Origin: Acidobacteria bacterium AB60
Lineage (GTDB): Bacteria; Acidobacteriota; Terriglobia; Terriglobales; Acidobacteriaceae
DNA: 64,000 nucleotides
Direction of reading: 5' to 3'
Assembly: GCA_008682415.1 (NCBI GenBank)
Contig: VANK01000015.1
Coordinates: forward strand, 87,153-151,152
In this document: positions 35,604 to 43,930 of the stretch, piece by piece
How positions within the stretch are numbered: position 1 is the stretch's first letter
How the letters are laid out: the number at the start of each line of letters is the position of its first letter
Notes under the pieces: generated by a model
The model's input: only the letters and a program-made list of their open reading frames with translations
The model's database searches: none
What the model was told of the DNA's origin: nothing
Position numbers and translations under genes: made by a program

Positions 35604-37793
35604 ATGCCTCTGCTTAAGAATCCGGTAGGCAAAGACGTCATCGAGATCGGCCAGCAGTTCTATATCAGCGCATCGTCGTCGATGGCCGACGACCGCACGC
35701 GCGTGCTCCTGCACGGGGATACCTTTGCGGTGTTCGACCGCAGCGGCGATATCCAGCCGGTGGGCGCCGGACAGCAGGGCATTTTTCACAAAGAAGCCCG
35801 CCACCTGTCGCGGCTGGAGCTCTCGATCTGCGGCAAGCGGCCGCTCTTGTTGAGTTCCACGATCCGCGAGGACAATATTCTGTTCGCCGTGGACCTGACG
35901 AACCCCGACATGGAGATGCCCTCGGGATCGGAGTTGCCGCGGGGAACCTTGCATGTCTATCGCACCAAATTCTTGACCGACAGTATTTGCCACGACCAGA
36001 TCACGCTGCATAACTACGGGCAGGCGCCGATCGACGTGGAGATCGGGATCGAATTCGATGCGGACTTCGCCGATATCTTCGAAGTGCGCGGCGAGAAGCG
36101 GCAGCGCAAAGGGGAGATGCTCCCGGACGAGGTCGAGCGCAACGCGGTCGTGCTGAACTACGAGGGGCTGGACAAGGTGAGACGCGCCACCCGCATCGAG
36201 TGCTCGGATGTTCCATGTGTATGCCGGGAGGGGGGAATCGCGGCCCAGGTGCGCCTTGAGGCGCAGGAAGAGAGAGCGTTCACCATTAAGGTTGAATGCC
36301 ACCACGGGAGCGATGCGGTGCGGACCAGCAGCTATCAGCCCGCGCTGCAGGGGCTGATGCACGAGCGGGCGGAGGGGCCTCTGGCCGACGTGGACATCGT
36401 GACGTCGAGCGAACCATTCAATGCCTGGCTGCGCCGCTCGCATGCCGACCTGATGATGATGGTGACGAAGACTCCGTACGGACCCTACCCGTACGCAGGC
36501 GTTCCCTGGTACAGCACCATCTTCGGGCGCGACGGGATCATCACGGCGCTGGAGCTGTTGTGGGTGACGCCAAGTGTGGCGCAGGGTGTGCTGAAGTACC
36601 TGGCTGCGACGCAGGCCACGGAGGTCGACCCGGAAAGAGACGCCGAACCGGGAAAGATTCTGCACGAGCTGCGCAAGGGCGAGATGGCAGCGCTCCGGGA
36701 GGTGCCGTTTGGCCGTTATTACGGGACGGTTGATGGAACTCCGCTCTTCCTGCTGCTGGCCGCAGCATACTTTCAACGCACGATGGACGTGGAATTCATG
36801 CGTAACCTGTGGCCGCACGTGCTGGCGGCGCTGGAGTGGATCGACCGCTACGGCGACCGCGATGGCGATGGGTTTGTGGAATACGCCCGGCAGACCGACC
36901 ACGGCCTGGTACAGCAGGGCTGGAAGGATTCGAGCGACTCGGTTTTTTACAGTGACGGCAGGCTGGCGGACGGACCCATCGCGCTGTGCGAGGTGCAATC
37001 GTACGTCTACGCTGCCAAGCGCGGGATCGCAGCAGCGGCCGCAGTCATCGGCCAGGACACTCTCGCGGAACAGCTTTTGGCGCAGGCCGAGGATCTTCGC
37101 GCGAAGTTCGAGGCGCAGTTCTGGAGCGACGAGCTTGGTATGTATGTGCTGGCGCTGGACGGCAAGAAGCAGCCTTGTCGCGTGCGCAGCTCCAACGCCG
37201 GGCATTGCCTGTTTTCGGGCATTGCGTCGGAAGACCACGTGAAGTCGGTGACGGAGGCGTTGCTCTCGCCGGCGTTCTTTTCGGGCTGGGGCATTCGCAC
37301 CCTTGTCACGGGGGAAAAGCGTTATAACCCGATGTCGTACCACAATGGATCGATGTGGCCGCACGATAATGCGGTGATCGCCTACGGCGCCCTGCGGCGG
37401 CCGGACAAGCAGCTCCCACTGCGGGTTTTGTCGGGACTGCTGGACCTGTCCGAGAATGTCAATCTGCATCGCTTGCCGGAACTGATCTGCGGTTTCAGCC
37501 GCCGGCAAGGCAAAGGGCCGACACTTTACCCCGTTGCCTGCAGCCCGCAAGCGTGGGCGGCCGGAGCTGTGTTCTGGCTGCTGCAGGCATGCCTGGGACT
37601 GGAGATCAACGCCAAGGAGTCGCGCGTCTATTTGTATCACTCAGCATTGCCGTCGGCGCTGGAGCACGTGCAGATTAAGAATCTGCGCGTCGGCAACGCC
37701 TGTCTCGACCTGGCCTTTGAGCGCTACGAAGAGACGGTGGGGGTGAACATCACGCGGCGCACGGGACATGTGGAGATTGTGGCGCTGCGCTAG
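35604..37793 (+). CDS. Amylo-alpha-1,6-glucosidase / GDE-type glycogen debranching enzyme
   Basis: A 729-residue enzyme. Residues 1-290 form the strand-rich N-terminal domain of the bis family (LLHGDTFAVFDRSGDIQP, GIFHKEARHLSRLELSI). The (alpha/alpha)6 barrel from about 300 to 720 includes PWYSTIFGRDGIITALELLW, the WKDSSDS loop with candidate catalytic acid, and YHNGSMWPHDNAVIAYG near the end. It should remove alpha-1,6-linked glucose units from branched glucans, feeding the TreS/GlgE cycle next door. GAGGA lies three bases before the ATG. Its stop overlaps the stop of the convergent thpR gene in a shared CTAG, so there is no terminator between them. Confidence 0.9.
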   Translation: MPLLKNPVGKDVIEIGQQFYISASSSMADDRTRVLLHGDTFAVFDRSGDIQPVGAGQQGIFHKEARHLSRLELSICGKRPLLLSSTIREDNILFAVDLTNPDMEMPSGSELPRGTLHVYRTKFLTDSICHDQITLHNYGQAPIDVEIGIEFDADFADIFEVRGEKRQRKGEMLPDEVERNAVVLNYEGLDKVRRATRIECSDVPCVCREGGIAAQVRLEAQEERAFTIKVECHHGSDAVRTSSYQPALQGLMHERAEGPLADVDIVTSSEPFNAWLRRSHADLMMMVTKTPYGPYPYAGVPWYSTIFGRDGIITALELLWVTPSVAQGVLKYLAATQATEVDPERDAEPGKILHELRKGEMAALREVPFGRYYGTVDGTPLFLLLAAAYFQRTMDVEFMRNLWPHVLAALEWIDRYGDRDGDGFVEYARQTDHGLVQQGWKDSSDSVFYSDGRLADGPIALCEVQSYVYAAKRGIAAAAAVIGQDTLAEQLLAQAEDLRAKFEAQFWSDELGMYVLALDGKKQPCRVRSSNAGHCLFSGIASEDHVKSVTEALLSPAFFSGWGIRTLVTGEKRYNPMSYHNGSMWPHDNAVIAYGALRRPDKQLPLRVLSGLLDLSENVNLHRLPELICGFSRRQGKGPTLYPVACSPQAWAAGAVFWLLQACLGLEINAKESRVYLYHSALPSALEHVQIKNLRVGNACLDLAFERYEETVGVNITRRTGHVEIVALR

Positions 37794-38347
37794 ACCGCGT
37801 GGAGCGCGTAACGCGCACGAACCTCATACCGGGAGCCACCAGGACCGGGGAAGCTTTGATACAGCAGGAACTCCTGCGCGGTAAACCAAGGCAGGTATGC
37901 CCCCAGGGTTGGATCCGCTTCCACACGCCGCTTCAGTTCGCGCATGCTGTTGCCCGATTGTCCTTTGCGGCGTGCCAGCGTCACATGAGGATGATAGGCG
38001 CGGTCCTCAGCAACGAAGCCGCATCCGGCTGTCGCCTGGGTGACTGCCTGCTGGAGATGAGCCAGTTCCGCGTTGACCTGCACCTCGGCAAAGAAGACGC
38101 CTGCGCGATCAAAGAAGCCCAGATGATCAAGAGCTACCGGGAATGGCGGGGCCGAGATTGCCTGAAGGTGAGCGGTCAGGCAGGCATATTGCGCATCAGT
38201 AGTTGCGCCGAGAAACTGCAGGGTGATGTGCCAAGAGGCGGGACTCGACCATCGCAGGCCATCCGAGGGGTGCTCCAGGGCGGAGCGAACGGCGGAAAGC
38301 TTTGCCGACAGCGCTGGGTCGAGGGGAATTCCTATGAAGAGGCGCAT
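37790..38347 (-). CDS. thpR: RNA 2',3'-cyclic phosphodiesterase (ThpR/LigT)
   Basis: A 185-residue cytosolic enzyme of the 2H phosphodiesterase family that opens 2',3'-cyclic phosphates at RNA ends. Both catalytic HxT motifs are visible: HITLQF near residue 41 and HVTLAR near residue 125. The start MRLFIGIPLD is typical. It lies five bases after the Nudix gene and should be co-transcribed with it. Its stop is shared with the convergent debranching-enzyme gene. Confidence 0.92.
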   Translation of the reverse strand: MRLFIGIPLDPALSAKLSAVRSALEHPSDGLRWSSPASWHITLQFLGATTDAQYACLTAHLQAISAPPFPVALDHLGFFDRAGVFFAEVQVNAELAHLQQAVTQATAGCGFVAEDRAYHPHVTLARRKGQSGNSMRELKRRVEADPTLGAYLPWFTAQEFLLYQSFPGPGGSRYEVRARYALHAV

Positions 38348-38352
38348 CGTAT

Positions 38353-38910
38353 TCAGGAAGGCGTCTTCTGCGCTGCGGCAGCGGTGCGCGGGTCGACGAG
38401 AGGCTCGGGCTTATTATCCCGGGGGCGTCCGCCTGATCGATGATCAAGCGCCGCGAGCGACTCGAGGAAAGGGATCTGCGTGCTGAGGATCCGCTTGCGC
38501 GCTTCAGTGAGGGAGAACCATGCGCCGCGATCGACCTCGGGAATCTCAATCTTGCGCTGTGAGCGGGGCGGCCATTCGATTTGACAGAGGTTGCTGACCA
38601 GCTTGGCGGGATCGCAGTCGCCTTCGACAGCCCAGCCGGAGACGAGTTTGCCGGAGGCCTGGCGGATGACTCCGAGTTCGTGGAACGGTCCCTCGACGGA
38701 GAATCCGGTCTCTTCGTGAAACTCGCGCACGGCAGCAGCGAGCGGCTGCTCGTCCTCCGCATATTCGCCTTTGGGTATGGTCCACGCGCCGAGATCCTTT
38801 TTGACCCAGAACGGACCGCCCGGATGAACGAGGAATACCTCCAGCTCTCCGAGATGGCGGCGATACAGCAGGATGCCAGCACTACGTTTTGCCACGAGAA
38901 GGCTCCCCAT
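38353..38910 (-). CDS. Nudix hydrolase
   Basis: A 185-residue Nudix protein with an intact Nudix box, GEYAEDE then REFHEETGF, in the correct 23-residue spacing. The N-terminus SAGILLYRRHLGELEVFLVHPGGPFW and the KGEY context match the group of diadenosine-polyphosphate or nucleotide-sugar-type hydrolases, but the substrate is unproven. The last 35 residues are Pro/Arg/Ala-rich and look disordered. I chose the ATG at 38910; a TTG seven codons upstream is also open. It leads the two-gene unit with thpR. Confidence 0.88.
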   Translation of the reverse strand: MGSLLVAKRSAGILLYRRHLGELEVFLVHPGGPFWVKKDLGAWTIPKGEYAEDEQPLAAAVREFHEETGFSVEGPFHELGVIRQASGKLVSGWAVEGDCDPAKLVSNLCQIEWPPRSQRKIEIPEVDRGAWFSLTEARKRILSTQIPFLESLAALDHRSGGRPRDNKPEPLVDPRTAAAAQKTPS

Positions 38911-39014
38911 CGAGTGTAGCGGCAACCTCAAGAGGTGAGCTGAAAAGTTGAGGGAAGCTTGTGGATATTTGAGAGGATGAAGGGCCGCGGGAAGAATACA
39001 CCGCGGCCCAGAAT

Positions 39015-39593
39015 CTAGCTTGCGGGAGAGAGGCTTCCAACGAGGGTAAGATCGATCTGAACCTCTTTCGCGACTTTAAGGATAAAGACACTCGGGTCCT
39101 TCAATCCCCATTTGACATAAGGGACGACGAACTTCCCCTTGGCCGTGAGGCTTGAGCCTTCGATGTGGACCTGCATCGGGACGGTAATCTCGTGAGGCGC
39201 GCCGTGCAGCGTAAAGGTGCCGCTTACCTGGATGGAAGAGTCGCCTGTGGGGGCGATCGTGCCTGTGTAGCTCTGCGGGGTGAATGTCACATCGGCATAG
39301 TGCTCAACATCCAGAACATCGGCGTGCATCTTCTTATCCCGCCCCTTGTCGCCGCTTTCGCCGCTTGCCGCGGAGACCACGATGGAGCCCGACATTTTGG
39401 GGGCGCCGCGGTCAAATTGAATGGAGCCGCTTTGCACGTGGAACGTTCCATGGACTTCGTGACCGGTACCGGTGAGGGCGAAGGCGACGCTGCTGGCATT
39501 GGGATCAGCCGTAAAGGTCTGTTGCTGCGCGAAGCATGGAGTTGCGAGGGCCAAAGGAAGAAAGAGCGACAAGATTCTGGCAGGGTGCTTCAT
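39015..39593 (-). CDS. YceI family periplasmic isoprenoid-binding-type protein
   Basis: A 192-residue secreted protein. The signal peptide ends at PCFAQQQ. The mature part is a single YceI lipocalin-like barrel: FTADPNASSVAFALTGTG, then HYADVTFTPQSY, VSGTFTLHGAPHEITVPM and VPYVKWGLKDPS. Structurally characterised YceI proteins bind long isoprenoids or polyprenyl lipids in a hydrophobic tunnel. AGGAG lies nine bases before the ATG. The gene is the last of the seven-gene minus-strand cluster, 22 bp after the MFS-cytochrome fusion. Together with the prenyl synthase gene at the other end of the cluster it suggests a lipid-quinone or prenyl theme. Confidence 0.9.
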   Translation of the reverse strand: MKHPARILSLFLPLALATPCFAQQQTFTADPNASSVAFALTGTGHEVHGTFHVQSGSIQFDRGAPKMSGSIVVSAASGESGDKGRDKKMHADVLDVEHYADVTFTPQSYTGTIAPTGDSSIQVSGTFTLHGAPHEITVPMQVHIEGSSLTAKGKFVVPYVKWGLKDPSVFILKVAKEVQIDLTLVGSLSPAS

Positions 39594-39615
39594 TGATCGT
39601 TCTCCTGAATCGTGG

Positions 39616-41502
39616 TTACTGGTGAACCGAACTGATGTTGGGACTGGTGAGGTACAGGGCGAGGGAGGCAATCTGGCGGTCGCTCAAATACTCGTGGCCG
39701 GGCATGTCGGTATCCAGGATCCCAAATTTGACGATGCGGGAAAGCTGGGAGCGGCGATCGGAGGCTGCGCCGGGACGAACGTATTTGAACGGGCCGACGA
39801 ACAAGTCGGCGGGTTTCTGCCGGAACTGCGATCGATACTGGCTTCGAGTTGCGCCTGCAGCATCGTGACAGGTCGCGCAGAACTGCAGATAGAGGTGCGC
39901 CCCTTCGGCGACGTCGGCATCATGCTGTGCTGTCGGCGCGGGCTCCCAAGCCTGTTGAAGCGCGCGTTGCTGGCGCAGATCAGCACTCTGCAGGCTGGCA
40001 AGATAGGCGACCAGATCGTCGCCGCGTTCATCGCGGAACAGAAAAGCATAAGAGGGCATGATGGACCCAGCGCTTACCTGACCGGGGTCGACAAGATGCG
40101 CTTTGAGCCACAGGGCGGACCGGCGTCCGCCCACCTCTGCAAGGTCCGGTCCCTGCCGCCGGTTGCCGATGAGAGGCGGTTGCTGCGCCCGTATCTCTTG
40201 CAGAGGCTTGACCGGTCCCCAAAGGAGCACGTCGGGGGAGTTCGGCCGCACGTACTGGGAGTGGCAGTGGATGCATCCCTCGCTAATGTACACCTCCCTG
40301 CCGCGCTTGACGGAGGACTGCTCGCGGGAGGAGTTGCTCGCTTGCGGCACGCGTTCCAGCAGGAATGCGGCGCCGAGCGCAACGGCGAGGAAGGCGACCT
40401 CGCGGGCGCGGCTGCGGACCAGAGGAGCAAGCGCGGGAAGCAGAACGACGATCCCGGCGACGGCGACGAAGCCTGCTGGGACATGCCCGAGATTCTGGCC
40501 CATTCCGATACCCAGTGCGGAGCTGATCCAGCCCGCGATGGCGTAGATCCAGCCGGCCTGCCTGGCTCGTTCCCGATCCGTCGTCGCCGCGGTGAGAAAG
40601 GAGGGGTAGGCTACCAGGGCCACCGAGTAGAGCGAGACGCCCACTGGATAGAAGAGGGAGGCGGGAAGCGAGAGCACGGGATCGCGCAGAAGGAGACAGG
40701 CAAACCCGAGAGCGATGAAGGCCGCGGCAAGCACGGTAGGAGCCCGTCGCCGTTCGAGAAGCCATCCTGCCGCGAGGGCTGCGGCAAGATGAGTGAACGC
40801 GTTCATCCAGAGATGGAGCGACCCCATCCACGTGCCGGCCTTGAGTTCCGGCGTGTGCTGGATGATGAAGAAGGCCGCGGAATCCAGCCATACCAAGGCG
40901 GCAAAGCTCAGCAACGCCCCGACAAAGAGTAATCGGGCGGGTCCGCGCCCGGTGGGGAGAGAGATCTCGTCGTCCGTCCCGGAAACCATGGCGGCGCCGG
41001 CCAGGCACACAGCCGCGGCAGTGATGGCCTGGATCTGGGGGGTCGCCGTAAAGAGCGCGGGCACGTTGCACACGAAGTAGCCAATTCCCGTTCCAAGACC
41101 CACTTTGAGGATTGGGTGATGGGTCCCTGTCCATGTGGGAAGGTCGGTGACCAGTGTGACCGTGAGCAGGCCCAGACCGGCGCCGATGACGAATGCAACT
41201 GCGATAGCGCCTCCGCGTTGAAGCGGCAAGAGCGATACGAGGGCAGCGGCGGCGCATGCAAGTAGCCCAAGGCGCAAGCGATGAATGCGGGAGGGAACCC
41301 ATACGATTCGTGGCGCCGAGAGGCTCAGGAAGATTCCGCCAGCAGCCATGGCGCCCATCACAACCGTGAGGCTCTCGGTCTGCAGGTTGAGTTGAACGAG
41401 GCGGGCGAGGAAACCAAACTGCGCGAAGATGAGGAAATAGACGTAGGTGGCTGCCACGAGAGCGACGCCCCGCCACCCGCTCATCTCCCTGCTAACGGAC
41501 AT
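39616..41502 (-). CDS. MFS-like membrane domain fused to CcoO-like and CcoP-like cytochrome c domains
   Basis: A 628-residue fusion of rare design. Residues 1-385 contain about twelve hydrophobic helices in MFS-like arrangement. Residues 395-500 match CcoO (FixO) of cbb3 oxidases: GREVYISEGCIHCHSQYVRP with heme Cys410, followed by GPDLAEVGGRRS and SGSIMPSYAFLF-type segments that hold the axial Met. Residues 530-620 form a second cytochrome c domain (LQFCATCHD, Cys542, and DTDMPGHEYLSDRQI with a candidate Met ligand), as in CcoP. Both hemes should face the periplasm. It overlaps the four-helix protein gene by 11 bp, and the CcoN-like gene is the next one upstream, so it likely delivers electrons to or from that partner. 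I know no described enzyme with this fusion. Confidence 0.85.
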   Translation of the reverse strand: MSVSREMSGWRGVALVAATYVYFLIFAQFGFLARLVQLNLQTESLTVVMGAMAAGGIFLSLSAPRIVWVPSRIHRLRLGLLACAAAALVSLLPLQRGGAIAVAFVIGAGLGLLTVTLVTDLPTWTGTHHPILKVGLGTGIGYFVCNVPALFTATPQIQAITAAAVCLAGAAMVSGTDDEISLPTGRGPARLLFVGALLSFAALVWLDSAAFFIIQHTPELKAGTWMGSLHLWMNAFTHLAAALAAGWLLERRRAPTVLAAAFIALGFACLLLRDPVLSLPASLFYPVGVSLYSVALVAYPSFLTAATTDRERARQAGWIYAIAGWISSALGIGMGQNLGHVPAGFVAVAGIVVLLPALAPLVRSRAREVAFLAVALGAAFLLERVPQASNSSREQSSVKRGREVYISEGCIHCHSQYVRPNSPDVLLWGPVKPLQEIRAQQPPLIGNRRQGPDLAEVGGRRSALWLKAHLVDPGQVSAGSIMPSYAFLFRDERGDDLVAYLASLQSADLRQQRALQQAWEPAPTAQHDADVAEGAHLYLQFCATCHDAAGATRSQYRSQFRQKPADLFVGPFKYVRPGAASDRRSQLSRIVKFGILDTDMPGHEYLSDRQIASLALYLTSPNISSVHQ

Positions 41503-41899
41503 CGGAAAGCCACCTCTTGCGCAGGCCGATGGCCTGGATCAGGGCGCAGACCCCGTCGAATATCGCAACGGTCATCCATCCCGAACTGAGTTGGTCGGCC
41601 AAAATCGCTTTCAAGACGTAAATAGCCACGGCGCTGCGGATCATGGCGGTGAGCAGCCAGACGATTTCAATGCGCTCCGCTGGGGCGTCCAGGGCGATGA
41701 GCATTGCCCCGTAGAGGTAGGCGATGCCTACGGCGAAGACAAAGGCGCCGATCCAGGAGAGGTAGGGATCGGCAGCAGCTGGAGCGGAGACGCCCATGAG
41801 TCGCAGGGTGAATTGCGGGGCGACACAGAGCATGGCACCGGTAGCCGTATCGGAAAGCCCTGCGATCGACTGATAGCCGAGAAGGACAGTACGCTTCAT
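41492..41899 (-). CDS. Four-helix membrane protein of the oxidase-like cluster
   Basis: A 135-residue membrane protein with four hydrophobic helices at about 5-25, 47-67, 77-97 and 104-124. The final residues are basic (RKRWLSDVR). It starts at an ATG that overlaps the CcoN-like stop by four bases (ATGA), and its own stop overlaps the next gene by 11 bp, so it is translationally coupled on both sides. I recognise no family. A helper role in assembling or anchoring the neighbouring redox proteins is inference from position. Confidence 0.7.
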   Translation of the reverse strand: MKRTVLLGYQSIAGLSDTATGAMLCVAPQFTLRLMGVSAPAAADPYLSWIGAFVFAVGIAYLYGAMLIALDAPAERIEIVWLLTAMIRSAVAIYVLKAILADQLSSGWMTVAIFDGVCALIQAIGLRKRWLSDVR

Positions 41900-43224
41900 G
41901 CCACGTGCACTCCTGCCCGTTCGGCCTTTGCAACGCTGGTTGAGACGGACCGAAGCCCTGGCAAGCGCGTTGCGGCGAGAAGCCATTGCAGCGATCCGGC
42001 CAGCATGGCAACCCCGGTTACCAGGCGGAGGACGTAGAGTATGTCGCGCGTCGGGCCGGGAACGATGGTAAATGCTGGATCCGATCCCTCCAGCCAGCCC
42101 GCGACAGAGATCACGGCGACATAGGCAAGAACCCCGAGGTTCCAGGCATGGAACGACCAGCGCCGGTTGAAGACGTCCACATCCGCGTCCCCGAGCAGTT
42201 GGATCATCACGAGCACCAGAAGCGCGGTGAGAAAGCCCGCGACGGCCGTGAGGGAATGGCCCACCAGTACGTCAGTGAACTTAATGCGGTCGAGGATCCC
42301 CGGCAGGAAGAGCACCCAACCGCTCACCGCCAGCCCTCCCCACCACCAGTACATGGCTCTGCGCCAGCGGCGCGTGGCCGGAGCCCATTGGAAGGCGCGA
42401 TAGTACATGGGGACGAGAGGAATCCAAACCAGCACGCCTGCCAACGACAGATACTGCGCGGGACCACGATGGCTGATATCGCTTCGTCCCAGCATCACGG
42501 ACACTCCTGCTTCAGCCAGGAAGACGGTCCAGCAGAGGGCCAGGATGGAGGCCGGTTGTTCCGTGCGTCTGGCAATTCCGAAGGGCACGGTGAGCAGAAT
42601 CAGAACGATTCCAAGCGAGGACTCAAGCTGACTGGCCCCCGTGGGGCCGCCCGTATCGGGATTCACGGCCGGATAGCCGGCCGGTCCCGAGGCGAAGTAC
42701 AACGCGACCGGCACAGCCGCGAGGATCGCCAAGCCGGCGAGCCTCCCAAGACGGCCAGCCCGGCTCTGGGTGCGGGCTTCGGCTGCAAAGAAAGCGATGG
42801 CCAGGACAAACCAGAGCGCCGCCATGGAGAGCGGCAACAGAACGCGCGCGAACCCTGACCAATCGAGGAAGAGCCTGCCACTGGAATGTCCGAAGAGCCA
42901 CGACAAGGAACCCGCGACGAGAGCACCCGACCACAGCCAGAGAACGGGGCGGCACCAGGCGGCCGTGAGCCCGCGATCCGCTCCATACGCTTTGAACAAG
43001 AATCCCAGCATCGGCAGCCCGCACCAACCATAAAGCGCGGTGTTCATGTGGACCATCATCCATCGGCCGTAGGTCCACTCACCCAGTAACGAGTTGAGAC
43101 CTGGAAGCAGAAGCAGAACCGCAATCATGACGCCGATCGCGTTTCCCGCCACCAGCCAGAACAGGGAATGCCACACCGCGCCGGCGATCACCGCAGATGC
43201 GGGCGGGCGGCGCTCACTGCTCAT
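41896..43224 (-). CDS. CcoN-like heme-copper-oxidase subunit I homologue, copper ligands apparently lost
   Basis: A 442-residue protein with about twelve helices. The segment TYGRWMMVHMNTALYGWCG aligns with helix II of cbb3 subunit I, including the low-spin heme His (here His59). TDVLVGHSLTAVAGF aligns with helix X, where CcoN has H-x-H; only the first His (His323) is kept and the second is Leu. In helix VI the CcoN WxxGHN copper-ligand motif corresponds to SSLGIV without His, and only one His (His252) is left in the helix VII region where CcoN has a His pair. A PDTGGPTGAS loop precedes helix VI. It therefore probably binds heme but cannot form a normal copper centre. GGGAG supports the ATG at 43224. 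It overlaps the ABC ATPase gene by 11 bp. Confidence 0.8.
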   Translation of the reverse strand: MSSERRPPASAVIAGAVWHSLFWLVAGNAIGVMIAVLLLLPGLNSLLGEWTYGRWMMVHMNTALYGWCGLPMLGFLFKAYGADRGLTAAWCRPVLWLWSGALVAGSLSWLFGHSSGRLFLDWSGFARVLLPLSMAALWFVLAIAFFAAEARTQSRAGRLGRLAGLAILAAVPVALYFASGPAGYPAVNPDTGGPTGASQLESSLGIVLILLTVPFGIARRTEQPASILALCWTVFLAEAGVSVMLGRSDISHRGPAQYLSLAGVLVWIPLVPMYYRAFQWAPATRRWRRAMYWWWGGLAVSGWVLFLPGILDRIKFTDVLVGHSLTAVAGFLTALLVLVMIQLLGDADVDVFNRRWSFHAWNLGVLAYVAVISVAGWLEGSDPAFTIVPGPTRDILYVLRLVTGVAMLAGSLQWLLAATRLPGLRSVSTSVAKAERAGVHVA

Positions 43225-43930
43225 GGATTCTCCCATCGCGCATCTCTACCAGGCGATCACACGCGTTCGCGAGGCCCCGATCATGGGTGGCCATCAGGAG
43301 AGTCACACCCTCCACGCGAGCAAGATCGAGAAGCAGGTCGAATACCATGGCGCTGGTGCGCTCGTCGAGAGAACCGGTCGGCTCGTCAGCCAGCAATATT
43401 TTTGGGCCATTCATCAGCGCACGGCAGAGCGCGGTGCGCTGGCGTTCCCCTCCGGAGAGTTTCTGGATGCGCTGATCGAGTCTAGGCGCCAGGCCAGTGC
43501 GTTCAGCGAGCCTTTGAAGCCGCTCCCGGGCCACGCGGCGACTCGCCCCGGCGGCAATCGCGGGCAGGAGGCAGTTTTCCGCCAGCGTGAGATCGGGGAT
43601 TAGATTATGCAGTTGGAAGACAAAGCCCACTTCGTGGCGCAAAAAGCTGGTCAGATCGCGTCTCGATTTCAAATCGACACCGTTGACATGAACGCTGCCC
43701 TTGTCTGGCTGGTCGAGTCCCCCCACCAGGTGCAGGAGAGTGCTCTTCCCGCATCCGGAGGGACCGCAAATTGCGACCGTCTGGCCGGCCATGGCTTCGA
43801 AGCTCACTCCTCGCAGCACCGTGATGGCCCCTTGCTCGTAGCTCTTCCACACAGATTCCACGCGCACGACGGTCCGGCTCTCGGTAGATTCGAGAAGGTT
43901 CGCAGTCATGGAAGAACTCAGCGTATTCAT
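43214..43930 (-). CDS. ABC transporter ATP-binding protein (MacB/LolD type)
   Basis: A 238-residue ATPase. Walker A is GPSGCGKST, the Q-loop lies in GFVFQLHNL, the signature motif is LSGGERQR, Walker B is ILLADEPTGSLD and the H-loop is MATHD. The spacing and the LIPDLTLAENCLLP segment match the LolD/MacB branch that works with FtsX-type permeases. Its ATG overlaps the stop of the permease gene (ATGA), so the two are translated together. The pair is likely a lipid, lipoprotein or lipophilic-compound exporter. Its stop overlaps the CcoN-like gene, which places the transporter firmly in the same operon. Confidence 0.93.
   Translation of the reverse strand: MNTLSSSMTANLLESTESRTVVRVESVWKSYEQGAITVLRGVSFEAMAGQTVAICGPSGCGKSTLLHLVGGLDQPDKGSVHVNGVDLKSRRDLTSFLRHEVGFVFQLHNLIPDLTLAENCLLPAIAAGASRRVARERLQRLAERTGLAPRLDQRIQKLSGGERQRTALCRALMNGPKILLADEPTGSLDERTSAMVFDLLLDLARVEGVTLLMATHDRGLANACDRLVEMRDGRIHEQ

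Noticed and set aside
35502..37640. Minus-strand open frame of about 710 codons opposite the debranching-enzyme gene
   Set aside because: Shadow of a clear GDE-type enzyme on the plus strand.
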